Notes: generated by a model from the sequence alone, not told the origin. A stretch of DNA of 64,000 bases from Gymnorhina tibicen (GCA_013399875.1 VXAZ01008276.1:694495-758494); one strand, 5' to 3'; shown: positions 1 to 11,888, counted from the first letter of the stretch. Numbers and translations are program-made.

Positions 1-1318
1 GAAAACAATGTGAAACCACTGACAGATTGAAAAGATATCTGGTAAGCAAAGAAAAAGCCTTAATTAAAAAAGAACAAGAAGGAAAATAATTTTCTTACAA
101 AGTGAAAGAAAAAGAGGAAACCTCTAAAGGCGATAAAATGAGCTTATGCAGAGGACAGAATTGATTGATTATCAAGAAGAAAAAATTCAAAACATAGTAG
201 ATTGGTTGAAGCAACGGTGCTTCAGGAGCACTCTCTGTTATGAGCTACAGCCTGAAATTGGACATGCTGGGTGTGGACAGCTGGGTATTCCTGAGTTATT
301 CACCTTTGATGCTTACCTGACTTGGAATGGATTCTGTACAGATTAGTTTCCTCCAAAATGAATAAAAAAAAAAATATATTTTAACATCAAATAATGGAAG
401 ATTATCTTTTTCTAATGAGAAGCAGATTTGGTGTTGTTTCTGATGAAGATTAGAGTTTGTTTGAAAGTCTCTGCATGTACATGCATTGCAGCCTTGAGCT
501 TAGACAGAAAAGCTTGCAGGAGTATTTGCTATACATAGAGTATATCTACTGTTTTTCTGGCTTAATTGAGTAAATCAAAACCTGTGAACAGCAGAAATGA
601 CGAAAAGTATATTCCACTACATTTTATTCAGTTCAATAGGGGGGTTTAAGCATTTCTAATTCTAGGTAATTGGACCCTTGCTTTTACAGAGATATCAGTC
701 TTCTGGCAGGATCAATACAAGTGCCTAAGTCTTGAAATCCTTATTCATTGATTTGTTTTCTTCTTCTGTCTTTGCACCACAGTAAAGCGCCACCTTTATT
801 CTATGTCACTTACATTTAAATATGGGAAAGTGGGAAAGAGGAAAGGTTCTTAACTTCCAAAATGTAGTGAAGGTTGCTGTGCCATTTTTTTAACATATTA
901 TTTTCCATCTTAAACTGTGAAGACAAAATATCACTTTTAGGATTCAGATTGTGCTGTTAAACTACAGGAGAAAACATTCTGAACATGCTGAGTTTTACAA
1001 CAGAACTTTAGAAACTGAGAGTCTGAGCCTTGGAGGGAGTTTGTGCATCCACAACCAGAGCAAGCGCAGTCCAGCAACACAATCGTAACATTAAAAATGA
1101 GACAGGGCAGCTTTAAGAGAGAAACAGGAAGCTGTAACTAGAATCCAGCTGAATTCTGAGCTGGGGCATTTTACCATGAGGCTGCAAATGAAACAGATGT
1201 GCTTGCTGTGAATGTCTGTAGTGTCTGGACTTTTTGTACCTAAGGTGACAACACTTTCCTTCCTGTGAATTTTTTTTTCTTCTTTTATTTTTCACATCCT
1301 TTCTGTGAAGGGAATGAA
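1..1318 (+). promoter_or_regulatory. SLC9A9: Upstream region and probable 5' leader of SLC9A9
   Basis: This 1.3 kb precedes the start codon and must hold the transcription start unless a further upstream noncoding exon exists. It is AT-rich with very few CpG dinucleotides, so there is no CpG-island promoter here. I see no convincing TATA box at a defined distance from a start site. Purine-rich GGAA-type ETS-like cores occur near 835-845 and 1125-1130 but are too short to interpret. Just before the ATG, positions 1269-1310 form a pyrimidine-rich tract ending in AG, which looks like a splice acceptor (see findings). No gene was recognised in the small open frames here. Confidence 0.45.
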
Positions 1319-1331
1319 ATGGAGAAGTTGA
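1314..1331 (+). promoter_or_regulatory. Minimal upstream ORF overlapping the SLC9A9 start codon
   Basis: An ATG five bases before the main start opens a six-codon frame including its stop (M-K-W-R-S-stop) that overlaps the main start in a different frame. Its context has G at -3 and A at +4, and the main ATG has G at both positions. If the mRNA leader includes this segment, scanning ribosomes would meet this ATG first. Whether it is used cannot be told from sequence. Confidence 0.4.
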
Positions 1332-1493
1332 AGACATATGTATCAGTGAAAGATGAAGATCACTTTTATCATCAGGGAGCCGTGGAGCTGCTAATCTTTA
1401 ACTTTCTACTCATTCTTACAATACTAACAATTTGGTTGTTTAAAAACCATCGATTCCGCTTTCTGCATGAAACTGGAGGAGCTATGCTTTATG
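1319..1493 (+). CDS. SLC9A9: SLC9A9 (NHE9) coding exon 1, residues 1-58 plus first base of codon 59
   Basis: This exon encodes the cytosolic N-terminus and first membrane helix of endosomal exchanger NHE9. Residues 1-20 are polar. Residues 21-41 are strongly hydrophobic ([12 protein letters not shown] followed by LTILTIWLF), and the basic KNHRFRF stretch and conserved HETGGAM turn (50-56) follow. I chose the ATG at 1319 because it gives the family's usual N-terminus and has purine G at -3 and G at +4. An in-frame ATG at 1265 would add a phenylalanine-rich 18-residue extension not known in the family. Another ATG at 1314 is out of frame and overlaps the start. The exon ends in TAT G before the donor gtgagta at 1494, phase 1. 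The 5' end of the transcribed exon cannot be fixed from sequence. Confidence 0.95.
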
Positions 1494-4028
1494 GTGAGTA
1501 TAAATTCAAGTGCCAGCATAACATTGGACTAGCTGCATATTTATGATCAGGCACTTGAGATCAAGTGCTGACAAAGCTCAGAAAACATGCTGAATTAAAC
1601 GTCATCAGCTCCAAAAGTGTACGGTAAAATGATTCAGCACCTCTCCTGAAGCAGCCAGAGGCTGCCTTGATGGGGGCAGCAACTGTCATGAGCTGGTTAT
1701 CCTCAGCACATGCATGTTCTGCTCCTCTGAGGTCAGACAGCAGAGAGTTGGGGAGTTTACTGTTTACAAAAGAATGAAATGCCCTCAGCGACAGAGATTA
1801 TTTCATTTGCTTGGGTTTTTATAACATTCAAAGCTGTTAGTCTGAGGAGCCTTGTGGATACAGACATGTTGTCTAATAAAGTTTAAATGATCTTGAGAGC
1901 TTTCTTTTGGCTTTGCTCTGTGCCTTTGAAAAGCACACTGAAGAATGCGTCTCAAGTTTGCTCTCAATGCTGTCATTGTAGGGTAACTTCAGTTTGCCTG
2001 TCTAGTTCTAATTTTTCTGAAGTTTTGCCATGTTGCATTCCGCTTTCATGCAGAACTTTCCACATTGTCCCCTAAGTACTCTCCAGTTTAATGGTATGCA
2101 CTTACACTTGTAATGATTTCTCCTGTCATTCTCTTACTGCTGTTTCACGCTGACAGACTCTACTCCATTTCTGCTGCCATAAAATACATACAGGAAGGTA
2201 AACTGTCAAAATGAAAGATAGAAATCAACAGCTCAGTCATTACCTGAGTGCCAGCCTGTTCTGACACATTCTGTGCACACCACATCCTCTAGCAGCGTAA
2301 TACCCAAAACCAATTTTGTTAAGATTGCATATTCGGAAGAATATTTGTTTATCAAGGCACACCACATGCAAAAAACTACATATGGAGGTTCATCTACAAG
2401 CCTGCAATAGCAAAGGCAACTAACCACTTACACTTTGAGGTAAAAGTTTCATTTTCTATGTCAAGCATTTTAAGGTGATCTCGGTTCCAGTAGAAGACTG
2501 AAGCAGATCCCAGTCTTCCCTGTATCTCCTACAAACTACTTGGTTTGATAAATTAACTGTATGAAATTTCAAGAACAGGCTAATTCCTCTTCTTGGCTCA
2601 CGGTCTTCACAAGTAACTTGATACTTCAAAGGAAAGCAAGCAAAAAAGAAACTCTTGTATTAATCCAGTCATTGAGCCCCTATCACCTGAGTCTGCAGGA
2701 TCTCTTACTTCTTATCTGCCTTGCCTGTATTTTAAAGTTCTGGAAAAGTGTTTATTCGATATCTACCCTTTTTCTAACCTTTAAATCTGTTACACATGGA
2801 AAACACACCAACTGAATCAGTTGAGACTGAAATACATGTCACATGATACTTAAATGCAATAGTTTTCACTGTCAGACATCACCTGAATTGTTGTTTAACA
2901 ATTTTATAGGGTACAAGCTATGTAATACTGAGAATACATTTGCTTGTTGCATTTCTGTTAACATTTCTCAAAAGGAAAACCATGAGACATTGTGCAATAT
3001 ATTATGATCAACTTGTAAATTGTTTTTCTAAATGCATGGGTGCCTCTACTGCAATAGCTTCCTTTTCAGTAATTGTGCTGTTTGCCATGTGCAGCTGATG
3101 ACCTTTTCTGAAGATTTAGACAAAAGCCTGTCAAAACAGAGATGATATATGGGAGAATACAACAAAACAAAAATAAATAAGTATTGAATTAGAGTTTTAT
3201 CTGACATTTGGTTCTGTTTTGCTGCCTGCTCAGAACATACACTGCACATCATGAGGATAACCTGCTCATATTCTTTTGATTGGTTAAGAGATTAGTGCTC
3301 CAGCAGGACTGAGCTTTTGAATTATTAAAACATTCCTCATGATTGTAAATACACTATCTGTTTAGTCTTGCATTATTTATGGCAACCTTCAAACAGAGAA
3401 AAAAGCTTATTGAAGAATCCAAAAAGCTAATTATGTCCTTCTTATCCTTCAAATTTTTGGATATGGGTGTAGTTCTCTTTCACATTGTGGAATGGCAATA
3501 TTGAAAAGGAACTGAAATTTCAGAGGTTGTAAGAGAGGTGCCAGATCAACAGGCAGCAACTTTGGGAGAAAATCTTCATGGCACCAAGCACTGACAGTGA
3601 GACAAGTCCTGCCCTCATTTAATTTTCCCTTCCCTATCCAAACAATTCTGATTTCTACCTTTTCTGTACAAAAAGAGGTCTCTGTCCTACAGTTTGCTTT
3701 GCTCCAGCCCATTAAGCTATGTGAATAGCAATACACTGAACTGATAATTTGGCTTCAAGTGACAGAATATGGGCACCTTTTGCAGAGTGTGTCCCAGAGG
3801 ATGACAAGTGGGTCCATATTCCTTGACTGTGTCCTTAGGGGAGTAGCAGCGGAGAGGATGGGGAAGGCAAAGTGTGAAGAACACCAGGGCAAAAAAAAAA
3901 CAAACATAGAAAGACAAAAACAGGAAGAAGTTTCACAGTTACTGCAAAGTGCTGAACAGCCACAAACTGAACACAGGCTGATAGAGAGTTCTATTTAAAG
4001 TACAGAACAAATGGAAGGGTGAGTTGGC

Positions 4029-4102
4029 TTTTTTTTTTTTTTTTTTTTTTAAGGCAGACCTTTATAGCTTACTCAGTGTGNTTTTTTTTTTTTTTTTTTT
4101 TT
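4029..4102. repeat. Paired poly-T tracts with an ambiguous base
   Basis: A run of 22 T (4029-4050) and a run of 21 T (4082-4102) flank 30 bp of unique sequence. Position 4081 is N, immediately before the second run. This is probably a sequencing or consensus ambiguity at a homopolymer edge, and true tract lengths are uncertain. Confidence 0.9.
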
Positions 4103-4360
4103 GCATAGGCTCTGTAGGATAATTCAGTTTTAAGCTGAATAGTTCCAGCTAGAAGAAAAAAAAACCACAACCATACTTTCCATTTTGAAATTTAAATAAC
4201 TGAGGTGTATTAATTTTATTTTTTTATCAAAACAGTGGTTTGACACTAAGTATAGCTAAATTTAATTCAAAAATCTTTCTACAAAGTAAAAAATCCAAAA
4301 GCATTTCAAATAAAGCAGAATTAATTCACAAGAATTAATTCAACATTATTTCACAAAGTG

Positions 4361-4384
4361 TATATATATATATATATATATATA
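4361..4384. repeat. (TA)12 microsatellite
   Basis: This is an uninterrupted TA dinucleotide array. Just upstream (4317-4342) the 12-mer agaattaattca occurs twice. Confidence 0.95.
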
Positions 4385-4392
4385 CATTGGAA

Positions 4393-4412
4393 GGCATTTA
4401 GCGGCATTTAGC
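4393..4412. repeat. Perfect 10-bp tandem duplication
   Basis: Two head-to-tail copies of ggcatttagc lie next to the TA microsatellite, suggesting local replication slippage. Confidence 0.95.
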
Positions 4413-4613
4413 TTGAAAGTATTTAAAGACTCGAAATATTTTGTTTGTTTTGAGACCAAAATGAAAAATCACTCACAAACAATGAGGAAGAATACAGACT
4501 TTCCTGTTTATTTATTAATTCCTTGGTTTTCCTGGGTCTCAGAGAACAAGTTTCTCAGCACATTGTAGTTGGGTTTGATAAACAGACCACAAATAGTAAA
4601 CTCAACTTAATTC

Positions 4614-4670
4614 CTGATTTCTGTATACCAGGTGTAGTTTAACAGCACAATCTGATTTCTGTATACCAGG
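4614..4670. repeat. 19-bp direct repeat pair
   Basis: The sequence ctgatttctgtataccagg occurs at 4614-4632 and again at 4652-4670, 38 bp apart. This is most simply a local duplication. It could also be an internal repeat of an unrecognised mobile element in the 4.6-5.3 kb stretch, but I could not identify one. Confidence 0.9.
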
Positions 4671-5250
4671 GAGGCAGGTGGACATGAGAGAGTTTCGTAT
4701 ACAAGAGCACACTCAGGCTCCCCACTCAGTGTGGGAGGTGATCTATACCAGCACTGATGAAAACAAAGCCACTTCTCTGGGATCAGAGTAGGTGACCTGT
4801 CTTGTAGCACCAGGCCCCAGGATGTGGTCTCTTAGTGCTGGAGAAGACACAACGAGCCAATAAAACACCAAAGTGCCTGCAGGCACCTCTTGCAGGGCCA
4901 GGTATCTTTAGAAGCCTCAGCCATAAACCATTAGGTATCAAATTCCCCATATAAGATGTAAGTCATGGCCCTTCAGATTCGTGCAGTGATAGTCCAGAGC
5001 TACACAGTGACAAACTGAGTGCAAGTATCCAAATTCCTCATTCTCACCAGAACTCAGGTATCAGGCTCACATAGAAGTACCACCACGCAGTTCTGAGGAG
5101 GAAGCTGAAACACTCTTGCAAGTAGACAGCTAGAACTGAACTTCAATAACAAAAAAACCCAAACCAGTAGCAAGCCAATCTGTGCCTTTTATATGGGAGG
5201 TTAATTACCAAATGTAATTGAAATTGTTCTCAGCTTGAGTAATTGTCACC

Positions 5251-5277
5251 CCTAGGGAGGGGGTGGTACCCCCTAGG
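5251..5277. repeat. Short inverted repeat with CCTAGG arms
   Basis: The left arm cctaggg (5251-5257) and right arm ccctagg (5271-5277) are perfect reverse complements around a 13-base G-rich loop. In single-stranded DNA or RNA they could form a 7-bp stem. No function is evident. Confidence 0.75.
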
Positions 5278-8057
5278 TGGAGGTGAGGCTGACTGCAGAT
5301 GTACCAGCCTTCAAAATTGTGCTCCATGGGATTAGTTGATCAGACTGGAAGGAAAACATAAAAAGGCTGAATGACAGAAGAGCCATGGTGGTGCTCATAT
5401 AAATGGCTTTGGGTTGCAGTGGTTAGAGGTGTTTCCCAGGTTTTGAGGGGACCAGTGTTGACAGGTGTGCAGAGGGAAAGCTGACTCACAGCAGCCCTTT
5501 GCAGCCCCTTCTGAGGATCCCATTTAGTGCATTTGGAACTGAGGCACAATCAGTTCTGGATGCAGCTTTGGGGGAGGTGTCTAATGATTAAGCACTATGA
5601 CTCTTATACCTTCTAAGTCCAGTATGCCTCTTGGGTGAAATAACTGTAGTTGCCTTCTGATGGTGTGTTCTGAGTATCTCTATTTCTCACAGACAGAGAT
5701 GGATGTAATAGGTCCCAGAAAGAGGAATCTCTGGACCTCAATAAAATGGTGTATTTTGTTGTCTTCCTGATTACAGCATTCACAATGAAAAAAGGTTGTT
5801 TGGACTCGAAAGACTTATATGAGAAAATCACATTTAAGGCAGAAACTGACATTTTGTAGTGGTGAGGGGAAGAGAGGAACTTCATTATTGAGGCAAACAA
5901 AGAAACTTGAAAGAAAATCTTAAATATTTGGGAAAATCAAGTATTGACTAAAACTGCATCCCTGAGTGTCATTACCAAGGAAAGCATTTAACAGCTGACT
6001 ATATGAAATCCTGGGGGAAGAACAGTCCTGTTTAGCTCAGGAATTTGGCACAATGACTTAAAAAACCCCTTCCAATGGTCACATCTATGATTAAGGATTT
6101 TATCCTGCTTCCACTGAAGAAGCTGGAAAACCTGCATTGACTTCGGTTGAAACATGACTGAGCTGTAGAGTGAGATTTTGCTGCAAGACCCAACTTCAAA
6201 GGACAGTTGAGACTTTTTTAAAGAAATCTGTAACATTAGTGACACCCTTTTCTGTTTCAATGTGCATTTAAATAAATGTGCTTAAAAAACTTTTTGAATA
6301 GTCTTTTTCTGCCCGTGTCCTTGCACAGGCCTTGGTGAATGTCTGCAAAATACTTTTGTTACCTGAGCAGATTAAGTAATGCCTGGTCATAGAAGTGCAT
6401 CAGAGGCTGTAGTTTAAAACACTGAGTCATAGGGACAAAAATGGCAAAGGAAAACCTGTAAGTTTTCTGCTCCAGAGAATGAAAAACATCAAGTCTTGTT
6501 CAAGCATTAAATTAAGTTGAATTTTTAATGTATTTTAAATTGAATTTAAAAATTAAATATGTGGTTCTTCTAGAGGAAATCTAATAAAAATAAGCTGAAA
6601 ACCCTGACAGTTTTAACTAGTTAATGGTTTCCTGGTTTCTGACTTGTGATTTTGGACATCTGGGCCGACCACTGAGGAAGTCATATTTCATAGCAGCACA
6701 TGCAGTGCTTGCTTCCCTTTACATATACATGGTTTCCCCTAACATTTTGAGGAATTCTGTCTTTTACTATAGCTAGATTTATTATCTGATTTATTGCACA
6801 AATGCTATGTAACTTAAGTGCGCTTGGGATTCTCTACACTTTGTTGAAATCCTCTATCATTTAACGAAAGCAACCATACTAAACAACAGATTCTAAACAA
6901 GCACAAAAGCACACACACACTAAAACAGGCACTACAGCTGTTACTCAGCATCACTCCAAGGAGCTACAAACTTACAGGTACACCAGGAATCTGGCATTCT
7001 GAGAGTCTGTTAGGAGAAGATGTGACAATAACAAGGAACTCTCGAGGTCCTTGTGATCACTTGTATCACCATCTGATTATGGGATCAAACTGAAACTGTA
7101 ACATCGTATTTTGCAGATGCTTCTCTGAGATTTCCTGTAATTTAATTCCTTTCTTATCTTTCAATAGTAAGTATATCTATCTAGATGTTTAGGTGTCTTC
7201 CATCAATATTTAATTTGAACATTCGTAGCATTTTATGAATGTGTTAATAATTAGTAACTGTAAAGCTGTTCATCCTATACGTGGGACTTAAAGCATACAG
7301 GACAGAAAAGAAGTATGGAAATTAAATTTGAAACCAAATCAAAGTTTCTGAGGGTGGAAATAATCTCAGTAATTATCTAGCTAAATATTACTCACCTCTC
7401 CTAAAGTAAACATGCAGCCTCCCACTAGAGCCAACAGAAAGAGCCACACCATCCAGAGAATGGCTGCAGACGTATGTTTTCCTTTCTGTTAAATGTAAAG
7501 CGAGAAAAAATATCTGTTTTAGGTAAGAGCCGTAAATTGTAGATAGTCTTATTATTTCTTCCCTTCTTCCTGATTTTATTTTTCTGTGTTTATACAGTCT
7601 CAAAAATGCAGTCTTCTACAGAAAGCAGAATGTGCCTGAGGATGTGTCAGAGTTTTGTCTCCACAAATGAAGTGTGTAAAATCCCCAGCAGCACAGCTGA
7701 TGTTCATATGCTCAGTACAGCACATGAGCTGTGCAGGCATCTCCCTGCTCTAAATAACTATTGAACATGCAATGGATGAGAAAGCCCAGTTATTATGCCA
7801 GCAACTGGATCACAAAAATACGAGTATGACTGCGCATATGTCAAACCAACATGTGCATTCTAATGAAATTACCATTTTGGAAGAATATTTTGTGGTCATC
7901 CATGAAGTGTTGAGAGAGGTTCCGTAAATGCAGAAACTCTGAAAAGGTGTCCTAGCTTTGGAAGAGCTAATTTTTCTCTAAATTGGTAAATGTGTAGCAT
8001 CAAATACTTAAAAGTACTTGAATCTCTTTCATTTTTCTTTTTTTCTTTACTCTCCAG

Positions 8058-8260
8058 GCCTTTTAATGGGATTAATTATACGATATGTGACAAAATCACC
8101 TGATGTTGAAAGTGGGACTGTTTATGAATGTGAAAAGCTGAAATCTGGGCCATCCACTCTGCTTATTAACATAACTAATCAGGTCTACGAATATCAATAC
8201 AAAAGAGAGATCAGCCACCACAATGTCAATGGTCACCAGGGAAATGCAATGCTTCAAAAG
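8058..8260 (+). CDS. SLC9A9: SLC9A9 (NHE9) coding exon 2, residues 59-126
   Basis: The acceptor tctccag ends at 8057 behind a long T/C tract. The exon completes Gly59 and encodes residues 60-126. It begins with a hydrophobic stretch (LLMGLIIRYV, 60-69) and continues into a polar loop containing ESGTVYEC (76-83). The sequon N96-I97-T98 is in the same place as the known NHE9 glycosylation site. Next come the conserved QVYEY (100-104) and KREIS (107-111) segments. The loop ends in HQGNAMLQK, where human has HQGNAILEK. The donor is gtaaaac at 8261, phase 0. The frame reads on past the donor for a few codons, so the exon boundary is set by homology and the GT. It is 203 bp long, the expected size for this exon family. 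Confidence 0.95.
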
Positions 8261-11122
8261 GTAAAACCTATCTTATTTTTGTTCTAAACTCTGTAAGGTA
8301 TTTATTATATTTTCATCCTTGAGAGAGGAAAATAAGCTTCAAGTTAAAATGAGACAGAGTCTATTCTGAGTTTAGGGTGAGCAAGGTAAGTGAGGAAGAA
8401 CAGTAAAGGAAATGAGGTGGGGTAGAATCCTGACCATCATTTAGCTCCAAGCTGACTGTGCACTTGTGGAATGGTTGCCTGAGCTGTTTCAAATGACCGT
8501 CCCATCTCCTGCAGACACTGAGTTCATTGCAGACACAGCTGCTAGCTTGGATTCATTGCCACTAAACCTTTATAAACCCCACTGATCTCTTTTATTTTCC
8601 CTCCATCTTCAAAGTGACTTGCTCCGGCAGGATAATGCAAGGGGAGGTTACCTCCTGTGGACAGCACAGGAAACTGCAAACTCTAAACATTTTTCAAAAC
8701 ACGAACTTGCAAATATGTACTTAATGTACACTTAAATTCGTCAGAGCATTCTCATACATTCTTCCACTCCTGCACTGGTCCTCAGCAGGGACTAAACTGC
8801 CATGGGGAGACAGCACTGTAGCAATTCATGCAAAAAGGGAAGAGTGGGAGAAAATTTGCAGTCTTTCACACTGTCATGCCCTTTTCTCTTTTCCAGTATA
8901 TAACAAAATATTTTACTTTGTTAGTATAGTCTTTCCCTGCCCCTGTAATACTTGCTTCTTATAATGTTCACTTTTTTAAAAAAAATGGCAGCCATTTGAA
9001 GAACGCTGCAGTGCAGAGGCACTTTTTAAGACCTGGATTTTGTGCTCAAAGGCATTGTATATTCACATGAAGCTTCTAAGCCCTTACTAGTGGATTTTTT
9101 AAATATTGCAATGTATTATTTTGCTTTCTTCCAAGTATTATTGTTTGTCTAGCACAGTAATACATGATCCTGTGTATTATACAGTTATCATTATAAAAAC
9201 TTTTAAGTTATGCTTAGAACGTACACTGGAGAGCTCAGCAGAATTAGGATTTAACCATCTGCTCAAATTTCTTGCTGATGCAGCACAATTGTGTGCCTGT
9301 CTGCTGTTACTGCCAGACTTGCCCTTCTCAGAAAGAACTAGACTGTCAAGGACCATTAGAGTTGTGGTGAGTGGAGACAGGAAAATACTGTGGCAGCAAG
9401 ACTAATCAGGTTTTGCTGAATCTTCATCCTTTTTCCTGCTAGTTGGTTGAAGTTGCAGCTTTGTTTTAGCCAAAGTGTGTGTTTAGTTTCCAGGGCATAT
9501 GTACTAATCCCTTACATTTGATCATCTTCATCAGACCTGGTACTGAAGCTGACTTAGGAGAAAGGAGGAGCACTGACTTGCACAGAAATTTCTGATGCCC
9601 TTACAGGGAACTGCCTGATCTTGTTTCCATAGTCTCTCTTTGCTGGAAGGCTCTTAAAAGTCTCAACTGTGAATTGTAGTTCCTCTAAATTATTGGAGAG
9701 ACCTCAGTCTGCCTGAATTTTCACTTCTTTTTCCTTTAAAATTACCTGGCAGATGCCCTCTTGAAAAGAAAATAAATACAAAAGGAAAAGGGATAAATTC
9801 AGCTGTCCTTAGGAGACAATAACAATGCCTGGCAGCCTTCCTGACTGGCAAAAGCACTAATGTAAAAAACCAGAAAGCATGATCACACCATGCTCTGGGT
9901 TTTGTACAACTGTAATTCCCTTTGGACCACAGTAAAAGCGTTTACTTAGTGCCTTTTATCAGAGAGAATAGATTGTGCCATGACTTACAAACATGTATTC
10001 TTTAGAACATGGTTTTGAATAATAAAACATGCAGTCAGGATTTCTGATGCCCACAGAAAATGTATTTTAACATATTTGCTGAATTATTTCCAAAATTAAC
10101 ATTCAAAAATGTTAGTTCATAAATGAAGAAATACTTTTTCCATCATGTTTTCAATGATGTTGCCAGCACAGCTAATGTTGCTGGCAGGTTATTTAGCTCG
10201 CTTTTTTCAGCTTTATAATTCAAAGTGAGCAAGATGGAAAAAAGTCTCAGCTCTCACTTCCTGTTTATCAGATCAAGCTGTCTGTTAGAAAAAAGGCAGA
10301 ACTAATTTTGTAGGCAGGTCTTACTCTTTTGAAGAAAAATAATCTAGAATACTGTAGCCTTAAAATATCACTTCATCTGAACAAAGGAGCTGCAAGCCTT
10401 TGCACTAATTACCTCCTGTCTCTTTTAAAAGTATTGATTTAATATAGCCCACTGACAGAACACTAAGCAGTACACAGGCTTATTTCAGGGGTTTTTTTCT
10501 CCAGCAATGCTGTAATTTTAAAGAGAATTCTATTTTATTGAAGCTATTTGTAATGAATTGCAGTGGCTGGGCAATGTCCTCGGTCTTTCTCTGTGCCAGA
10601 AGTTGAAGGCCTCAGTGCATTTCCTCATTCTAGCATTACTTTAAAACCTTTAATGGCTATTTTATAAACCATTTCCTGCAAAGGAAATGTTACATTGGTT
10701 TTGGTGGTGTAGGCCTCTTATCACCATTCTGTACACGGGGAATTGAGGCACAATACTGCTGATGTGTCTTTCCTGAAAGTGAACAGGACATCCATGTCTG
10801 ACCCAGGGGTTACATCATGGGACTGTCAAGGATGTCTGGTAGGGCAGCTGCTGTCACAGGTAACAGTGTTTTTATGTGTTCCCTGTAATGTAGCACGTGA
10901 CTGATTTCCTTCTTGAAGGAATACTTTTCAAGTAGTAATCTGCATCTGTAAACTGTAAGGAACTACCCATTTATACTTGCAAGAAAACAACTCAGAATAA
11001 TCCCACAGGCAGTGGAGATGAGTCTGAGATCAGTCCTGATAAGAAGATACAATTAAAACCTGTCATATCAAATTAAATGCTACTTTATTTGTCCTTACCC
11101 TCTCTTTTGTCCTTTCTGGCAG
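8261..11122 (+). other. SLC9A9: SLC9A9 intron 2 (2,862 bp)
   Basis: The intron starts gtaaaac and ends tctggcag. I see no mobile element, RNA gene or coding exon. The one larger open frame (9106-9405) has no recognisable motif and is treated as chance. Confidence 0.9.
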
Positions 11123-11200
11123 ATGACCTTTGATCCTTCCATCTTCTTCAATATTTTGCTGCCACCCATTATATTTCATGCTGGATACAGTTTGAAGAAG
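11123..11200 (+). CDS. SLC9A9: SLC9A9 (NHE9) coding exon 3, residues 127-152
   Basis: This short 78-bp exon, phase 0 at both ends, encodes [20 protein letters not shown] followed by GYSLKK. The [15 protein letters not shown] block is one of the most conserved stretches in the eukaryotic Na+/H+ exchanger family and lies in an early transport-domain helix. The unwound Pro-Pro pair is at residues 140-141. The acceptor is tctggcag, ending at 11122, and the donor is gtatgtg at 11201. It was too short to stand out as an open frame and was found by reading the exchanger motif. Compared with human NHE9, the changes are conservative (E to S at 132 and V to I at 137, from memory). Confidence 0.95.
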
Positions 11201-11811
11201 GTATGTGTCTTTTCCTTATGTGACAAAAGGGACTGAGTGTGCTGCTCTGTAGACCCAACAAGCCAGTGACAGAGGACAGAATCAGCCAATAATTATATTG
11301 CCTGGGAAGAACTTGGCAGGAACGGATTAAAATGAATGATCCATGATCCTCATTCTGCTCCCTTTCTGTCCCTGTGCAAAGATCTTATTGTGCAGTTTAT
11401 AACACTTAGGCCTCCCTGTTTTCAGGAGAGACCACTTTGAGTGCCGTGAACTGCAGGCAGGAGCAGTCTGTCTGTGTTTCATCATGTGCCTGATCAGGAC
11501 TTGGTTCAAGGCATGGGCTTATGATACCATTTGCATTAGGTACTTCCAGTGTGAACTTCTGCTAAGATCCCGAAACATTTGTCCAGATACATAAAAAAGA
11601 GGGAACTTTGATGTCATTCCACTGGGAGAAAAAAAAATTAAACATCTTTCAATTGTACTTTCCAAAATAACTGAAGTAGCCAATATTGTTCCGTCTTCTG
11701 TATGAGATATGTGTTGTAACAAATGGCACTTCTAGATGTGTTTCTACTTGGTCTGGATGCTTTTTTATTTACTATATTAAAAAGGACTTTCTTTCAAACT
11801 TTCCTCCCCAG
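11201..11811 (+). other. SLC9A9: SLC9A9 intron 3 (611 bp)
   Basis: This is a short intron beginning gtatgtg and ending cctccccag. It contains nothing recognisable. Confidence 0.92.
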
Positions 11812-11888
11812 AGACATTTTTTTCGTAACTTAGGATCAATTTTAACCTACGCCTTTTTGGGAACCGCCGTCTCCTGCATTGTCATAGG
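11812..11888 (+). CDS. SLC9A9: SLC9A9 (NHE9) coding exon 4, residues 153-177 plus two bases of codon 178
   Basis: The exon encodes [20 protein letters not shown] and then SCIVI. It is a membrane helix with the family's N-x-G-S-I-x-x-x-A motif at 158-166. The acceptor follows a pyrimidine tract (ttcctccccag, ending 11811). The donor is a strong gtaagtg at 11889, phase 2, so the Gly178 codon is completed by exon 5. Val176, the residue altered in the human autism-associated V176I variant, is Val here, which also confirms that numbering is collinear with the human protein. Arg157 replaces the human Gln. The intron before it is only 611 bp, so exons 3 and 4 form a tight pair. Confidence 0.95.

Larger units (their letters stand above)
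1494..8057 (+). other. SLC9A9: SLC9A9 intron 1 (6,564 bp)
   Basis: The intron begins gtgagta and ends tctccag. It is AT-rich and non-coding. It contains two long poly-T tracts flanking one ambiguous base near 4.03-4.10 kb, a TA microsatellite near 4.37 kb, a 10-bp tandem duplication at 4393-4412, a 19-bp direct repeat near 4.61-4.67 kb and a CCTAGG-bearing inverted repeat near 5.25 kb. I see nothing recognisable in the other stretches (1.5-4.0 and 5.4-8.0 kb). The small open frames there show no family motif. Confidence 0.9.

Noticed and set aside
1265..1318. In-frame upstream ATG giving an 18-residue extension of NHE9
   Set aside because: The extension is a phenylalanine-rich translation of a T-rich tract and does not match any NHE9 N-terminus I know. 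The ATG at 1319 fits the family.
9106..9405. 99-codon open frame in intron 2
   Set aside because: No domain, no conserved motif and no splice context. The flanking exons join perfectly without it.
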